From assembly GCF_022664455.2 (NCBI RefSeq), contig NZ_JAKRKC020000001.1:2175001-2239000 (forward strand): a stretch of 64,000 nucleotides of DNA, given 5' to 3'. Source of the stretch: Actinomadura luzonensis. GTDB lineage: Bacteria; Actinomycetota; Actinomycetes; Streptosporangiales; Streptosporangiaceae. The position numbers and the translations under genes were made by a program. How positions within the stretch are numbered: position 1 is the first letter of the stretch; the number at the start of each line of letters is the position of its first letter. The notes under the pieces were generated by a model, which was not told the origin of the DNA, did not search any database, and saw nothing but the letters and a program-made list of their open reading frames with translations. Of this stretch, positions 61,136 through 64,000 are shown in pieces.

Positions 61136-61414
61136 CTATCTCCCTTGCGTTTCGTGGGACCGGACCGGGCGTGGGGGCACCGGGTCTATACCTCCGGGAT
61201 GGAATGGGTGGCACCGCCCGATGCGCCGGACAGTCAGCCATATGCCACGCAACGCTCCGTGCGTGGCAATCGCCTCGAGTCCGTAGGCACTGCACGACGG
61301 ATAGAAGCGGCAGCGTGGACCGAGCAGCGGGCTGATGAACGCCCGATAGAACCGGATCGGGACGATCAGCACCCGAGCCGCGAGGCTCGGCACCTCGTGC
61401 GCCTGCTCCGTCAT
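61136..61414 (-). CDS. yidD: membrane protein insertion efficiency factor YidD
   Basis: 92 residues, normal length. [30 protein letters not shown] is the family signature (three Cys-containing hemolysin-like motif), then [15 protein letters not shown]. It helps YidC insertion. ATG overlaps the rnpA stop by 4 nt. Confidence 0.94.
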   Translation of the reverse strand: MTEQAHEVPSLAARVLIVPIRFYRAFISPLLGPRCRFYPSCSAYGLEAIATHGALRGIWLTVRRIGRCHPFHPGGIDPVPPRPVRSHETQGR

Positions 61415-61773
61415 CTCTGTCCACCCGTCGAGGACTCGCGCCGCCTGAGCAAACGATCCAGCGCGGTGTCGAGCTCGGCGGCCAGGTGCTCGAATCGCGC
61501 GGACGCGGCCGGTGGATTGGCGCGTACCACAAGCAGGCTACCTCGCGGCAGCCGGTCCAGACGCTCCCGCATCAGGTGTCGGAGGCGCCGTTTGACCTTG
61601 TTCCGGGTGACGGCTCCCCCGACGGCCTTGCTCACCACGAAACCCACAAGAGGTGGCTCTTCCCCGGAAACGCGGAGATGCACCACCAATGTGGGACGTC
61701 CCGCGCGTTTGCCACGCCGGACGGCCGCCTCGAATTCCTCCCCGCGCCGCATGCGGGATTGCCGGGACAGCAC
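61411..61773 (-). CDS. rnpA: ribonuclease P protein component
   Basis: 120 residues. The RNR motif [34 protein letters not shown] is clear. It assists RNase P RNA in maturing tRNA 5' ends. GTG start at 61773; the first eight residues are also typical (MLSRQSRM). It follows rpmH by 62 bp. Confidence 0.95.
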   Translation of the reverse strand: MLSRQSRMRRGEEFEAAVRRGKRAGRPTLVVHLRVSGEEPPLVGFVVSKAVGGAVTRNKVKRRLRHLMRERLDRLPRGSLLVVRANPPAASARFEHLAAELDTALDRLLRRRESSTGGQR

Positions 61774-61835
61774 CGTATATGCCTATCGCCCGCCGGCGTG
61801 ATGCACCGGCGGGCCGATTTTCTGGCGCGGGACGG

Positions 61836-61973
61836 TCAGGCCGACAGCTTCTCGCGGCCCTTACGGCGGCGGGAGGCGAGGATGGCGCGACCGGCCCGGG
61901 TGCGCATCCGCAGCCGGAAGCCGTGGGTCTTCGCGCGGCGACGGTTGTTCGGCTGGAAAGTACGCTTGCTCAC
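61836..61973 (-). CDS. rpmH: 50S ribosomal protein L34
   Basis: 45 residues: [22 protein letters not shown] and [22 protein letters not shown] match L34 closely. GTG 61973 follows GGAG at 7 nt; an upstream extension in the same frame is not L34-like. First gene of the operon, divergent from dnaA. Confidence 0.96.
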   Translation of the reverse strand: MSKRTFQPNNRRRAKTHGFRLRMRTRAGRAILASRRRKGREKLSA

Positions 61974-62124
61974 GGGTGGGCTCCAGGTCGATGGTGCGCC
62001 CGGCGGGCGCGGTACACACATGGATGGCCTGCCAAGGAAGCGAGGGCACGCGAAATAGCCGTCGCGTGACAAGCCGACCGTCGTACGTTACGGGGCAAGC
62101 CGCTCCCAGGTCAAACCGGACGCG

Positions 62125-62386
62125 TTATCCACTATTCCACAGGCACGTTATCCCCAGGCCGCACACGTCCACAGTATGTGCACTCAGGTGCCACTAGGCT
62201 GTGGACAACGTCTTGAACACAGCTGTGCACATGGCTACTGTCGGCCCTTCTGGAGCCGCGGCAACGCAGCAGCAACACTGTGCACAACTTGTGGAGATCC
62301 TGTGGAGGAACGGGGCCCGACGCCCGCCTCCCAGGCTGTGGACAAAGGCGTCCGAAGATCAACAGCGGCCGCCGGCATGTGGACAG
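62125..62386. promoter_or_regulatory. DnaA-box cluster in the rpmH/dnaA divergent region
   Basis: The 455-bp space 61974-62428 holds no gene but many DnaA boxes: TTATCCACT (62125), TTATCCCCA (62148), TGTGGACAA (62200-62208, exact), TGTGCACAA (62279), TGTGGACAA (62337-62345, exact) and TGTGGACAG (62378), plus weaker copies. They likely serve DnaA autoregulation; in Streptomyces the main origin is on the other side of dnaA, beyond this window. Confidence 0.8.
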
Positions 62387-62428
62387 ACTGGCGCGGGGGC
62401 CGCGAGAGGGAGGAGGGGGAACCGCACT

Positions 62429-64000
62429 GTGAGCAGTGTCGACCTCGGCACGGTATGGGCGAGGGCCCTGGGCAACTTCCTCAACGAGAACGTGCCGATC
62501 CAGCAGCGCACCTGGCTGTCGATGGTGCGCCCGATAGCGCTGGCCAACGACACGATCGTGCTCGGCGTCCCCAACGACTTCCTGAAGGACCTCATCGAGG
62601 GCAAGCTGCGCCCGCTCGTCGCGCACGCGCTGTCGCAGGAGCTCGGCCGGACGATGCGGCTGGCGGTGATGATCGACACGACGGCTCCCGAGCCGCCCGC
62701 CGGCGACGTCCATCAACAGCCTGTGGTCACGGGTTTTCCCCAGGGTGTGGAGAACCAGCCGCGTTTTACACAGCCCGCTCCGCCCCAGCACCAGCAGGCT
62801 TCGGAGCCGCCACAGTTCTATTCTCCACAGCCCGAGCCCGAGCGTTCGTCCACAGAATATCCACAGCAGAGCCTGAGTTTTGAACAGGCGCTGCCTTATT
62901 CTCCGCCCGGCTCACAGCCTGTGGAGAAAGCTCCGGAGCCGCCGCCGAACCGGTGGGAGGCAAAGAGCAACAAACCCAGCGAACCTGCCCGGCTCAATCA
63001 GAAGTACACATTCGAGACATTCGTCATCGGAGCCAGCAACCGCTTCGCGCACGCGGCCGCCGTCGCGGTCGCCGAATCGCCGGCGAAGGCGTACAACCCG
63101 CTGTTCATCTACGGCGACTCGGGGCTGGGGAAGACCCACCTGCTGCACGCGATCGGACATTACGCGCAAAGCCTCTACGACGGCGCGCGGGTGAGATACG
63201 TGAGCTCCGAGGAGTTCACCAACGACTTCATCAACAGCATCCGCGACCACAAGGCCGACGGCTTCCGGGGCCGCTACCGCGCGATCGACATCCTGCTCGT
63301 GGACGACATCCAGTTCCTGGAGGGCAAGGAGCAGACGCAGGAGGAGTTCTTCCACACCTTCAACACCCTGCACAACGCCAACAAGCAGATCGTCATCTCC
63401 AGCGACCGGGCGCCGAAGCAGCTCATCACGCTGGAGGACCGGCTGCGCAACCGGTTCGAGTGGGGCCTGATCACCGACGTCCAGCCGCCGGAGCTGGAGA
63501 CGCGCATCGCCATCCTCAGGAAGAAGGCCATCCAGGAGGGCCTGGCCGCGCCGCCCGAGGTGCTGGAGTACATCGCGAGCCGCATCTCCACCAACATCCG
63601 GGAGCTGGAGGGCGCGCTGATCCGGGTCACCGCGTTCGCCAGCCTCAACCGGCAGGGGGTCGACCTGCAGCTCGCCGAGGTGGTGCTGAAGGACCTCATC
63701 ACCTCCGAGTCCGACACCGAGATCACCATCGCGGCGATCATGGCGGAGACCGCCAACTACTTCGGCATCAGCATCGACGACCTGTGCGGCACCTCGCGCA
63801 GCCGGGCGCTCGTCAACGCCCGGCAGATCGCCATGTACCTCGCCCGCGAGCTGACCGAGCTGTCGCTGCCGAAGATCGGCCAGCAGTTCGGCGGCCGCGA
63901 CCACACCACGGTGATGCACGCCGAGCGCAAGATCCGGTCGCTCATCGCCGAGCGCAAGTCGATGTACAACCAGGTCAACGAGCTGACAATACGCATCAAG
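62429..64000 (+). CDS. dnaA: replication initiator DnaA (3' end beyond window)
   Basis: 524 codons visible, still open at the window end. GTG 62429 follows AGGAGGGGGA. Domain I (about 1-90), a Pro/Gln-rich domain II (about 90-190), then the AAA+ domain: Walker A GDSGLGKT at 229-236, Walker [21 protein letters not shown] (sensor I) and RIRELEG-like [11 protein letters not shown]. The domain IV DNA-binding helix with [14 protein letters not shown] is present, so only a short tail is missing. It opens the origin and is probably autoregulated by the upstream boxes. Confidence 0.96.
   Translation, partial: MSSVDLGTVWARALGNFLNENVPIQQRTWLSMVRPIALANDTIVLGVPNDFLKDLIEGKLRPLVAHALSQELGRTMRLAVMIDTTAPEPPAGDVHQQPVVTGFPQGVENQPRFTQPAPPQHQQASEPPQFYSPQPEPERSSTEYPQQSLSFEQALPYSPPGSQPVEKAPEPPPNRWEAKSNKPSEPARLNQKYTFETFVIGASNRFAHAAAVAVAESPAKAYNPLFIYGDSGLGKTHLLHAIGHYAQSLYDGARVRYVSSEEFTNDFINSIRDHKADGFRGRYRAIDILLVDDIQFLEGKEQTQEEFFHTFNTLHNANKQIVISSDRAPKQLITLEDRLRNRFEWGLITDVQPPELETRIAILRKKAIQEGLAAPPEVLEYIASRISTNIRELEGALIRVTAFASLNRQGVDLQLAEVVLKDLITSESDTEITIAAIMAETANYFGISIDDLCGTSRSRALVNARQIAMYLARELTELSLPKIGQQFGGRDHTTVMHAERKIRSLIAERKSMYNQVNELTIRIK

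Overview
The window is high-GC actinobacterial DNA. Codon third positions are strongly G/C, many genes start at GTG, and coding is dense on both strands. The gene order matches the region next to the chromosomal origin in Streptomyces and relatives. From right to left it runs dnaA (cut by the window end), rpmH-rnpA-yidD-yidC-jag, rsmG-parA-parB with parS sites, trxA-trxB, anti-sigma/sigM, a pseudokinase, murJ, DUF6049, cca, ino1-padR, a class A penicillin-binding protein, rpsF-ssb-rpsR-rplI, a MATE exporter and dnaB. Protein style suggests Streptosporangiales, perhaps Nonomuraea; that placement is an inference from remembered family resemblance, not a search.

Layout. 0-5.9 kb: a small membrane protein, a LysE-type exporter, two tandem YpfJ-like zinc metallopeptidases, a ParB-like small protein, a DUF4352 protein, tRNA-Ser(CGA), and tadA behind two paralogous TadA-associated proteins. 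6-11 kb: upp, a small three-helix protein behind a possible leader peptide, a small membrane protein with a PH-domain protein, and XRE-TPR, GntR and MarR regulators. 10.9-16 kb: a second DNA polymerase III beta clamp (dnaN paralogue), then a NarL-type two-component system divergent from a DrrAB-like ABC exporter. 16-20.4 kb: SMP-30 lactonase, soxR, a universal stress protein, and dnaB carrying a 338-residue intein. 20.7-26 kb: MATE exporter, an APC permease and a polar amino acid ABC importer. 26-29.5 kb: rplI, rpsR, ssb, rpsF, two small membrane proteins and endonuclease IV. 29.5-35.1 kb: two polytopic glycosyltransferases, a class A PBP and a DUF5318 protein. 35.2-40.3 kb: padR-ino1, idi, an MFS protein and cca. 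40.4-50.2 kb: a YbaK-like protein, DUF6049, murJ, pseudokinase, sigM and its anti-sigma factor, trxBA and a GNAT protein. 50.3-64 kb: an aminotransferase, a Ddl-like ligase, a 0.94-kb gene-free tract with a 24-bp minisatellite, a threonine aldolase, four parS sites, parB, parA, rsmG, a 1.1-kb gene-poor repeat tract, the jag-to-rpmH operon, and the dnaA promoter with its DnaA-box cluster.

How it fits together. Most genes serve replication and segregation (dnaA, dnaB, ssb, parAB, second clamp), translation and membrane insertion (rpmH, rnpA, yidC/yidD, jag, S6/S18/L9, tadA, cca, rsmG), the cell envelope (murJ, pseudokinase, PBP, Ddl-like ligase, mannosyltransferase-like proteins) and thiol/redox control (a SigR-type promoter in front of trxBA, soxR, usp). 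No insertion sequence, prophage or CRISPR array was seen; the dnaB intein is the only mobile element. The less ordinary signals are the intein with a mutated endonuclease motif, a perfect palindrome whose right arm begins on the MATE start codon, several probable leaderless starts, very short leader ORFs ending in GTGA overlaps, and a recurring habit of short tandem repeats at the ends of genes.
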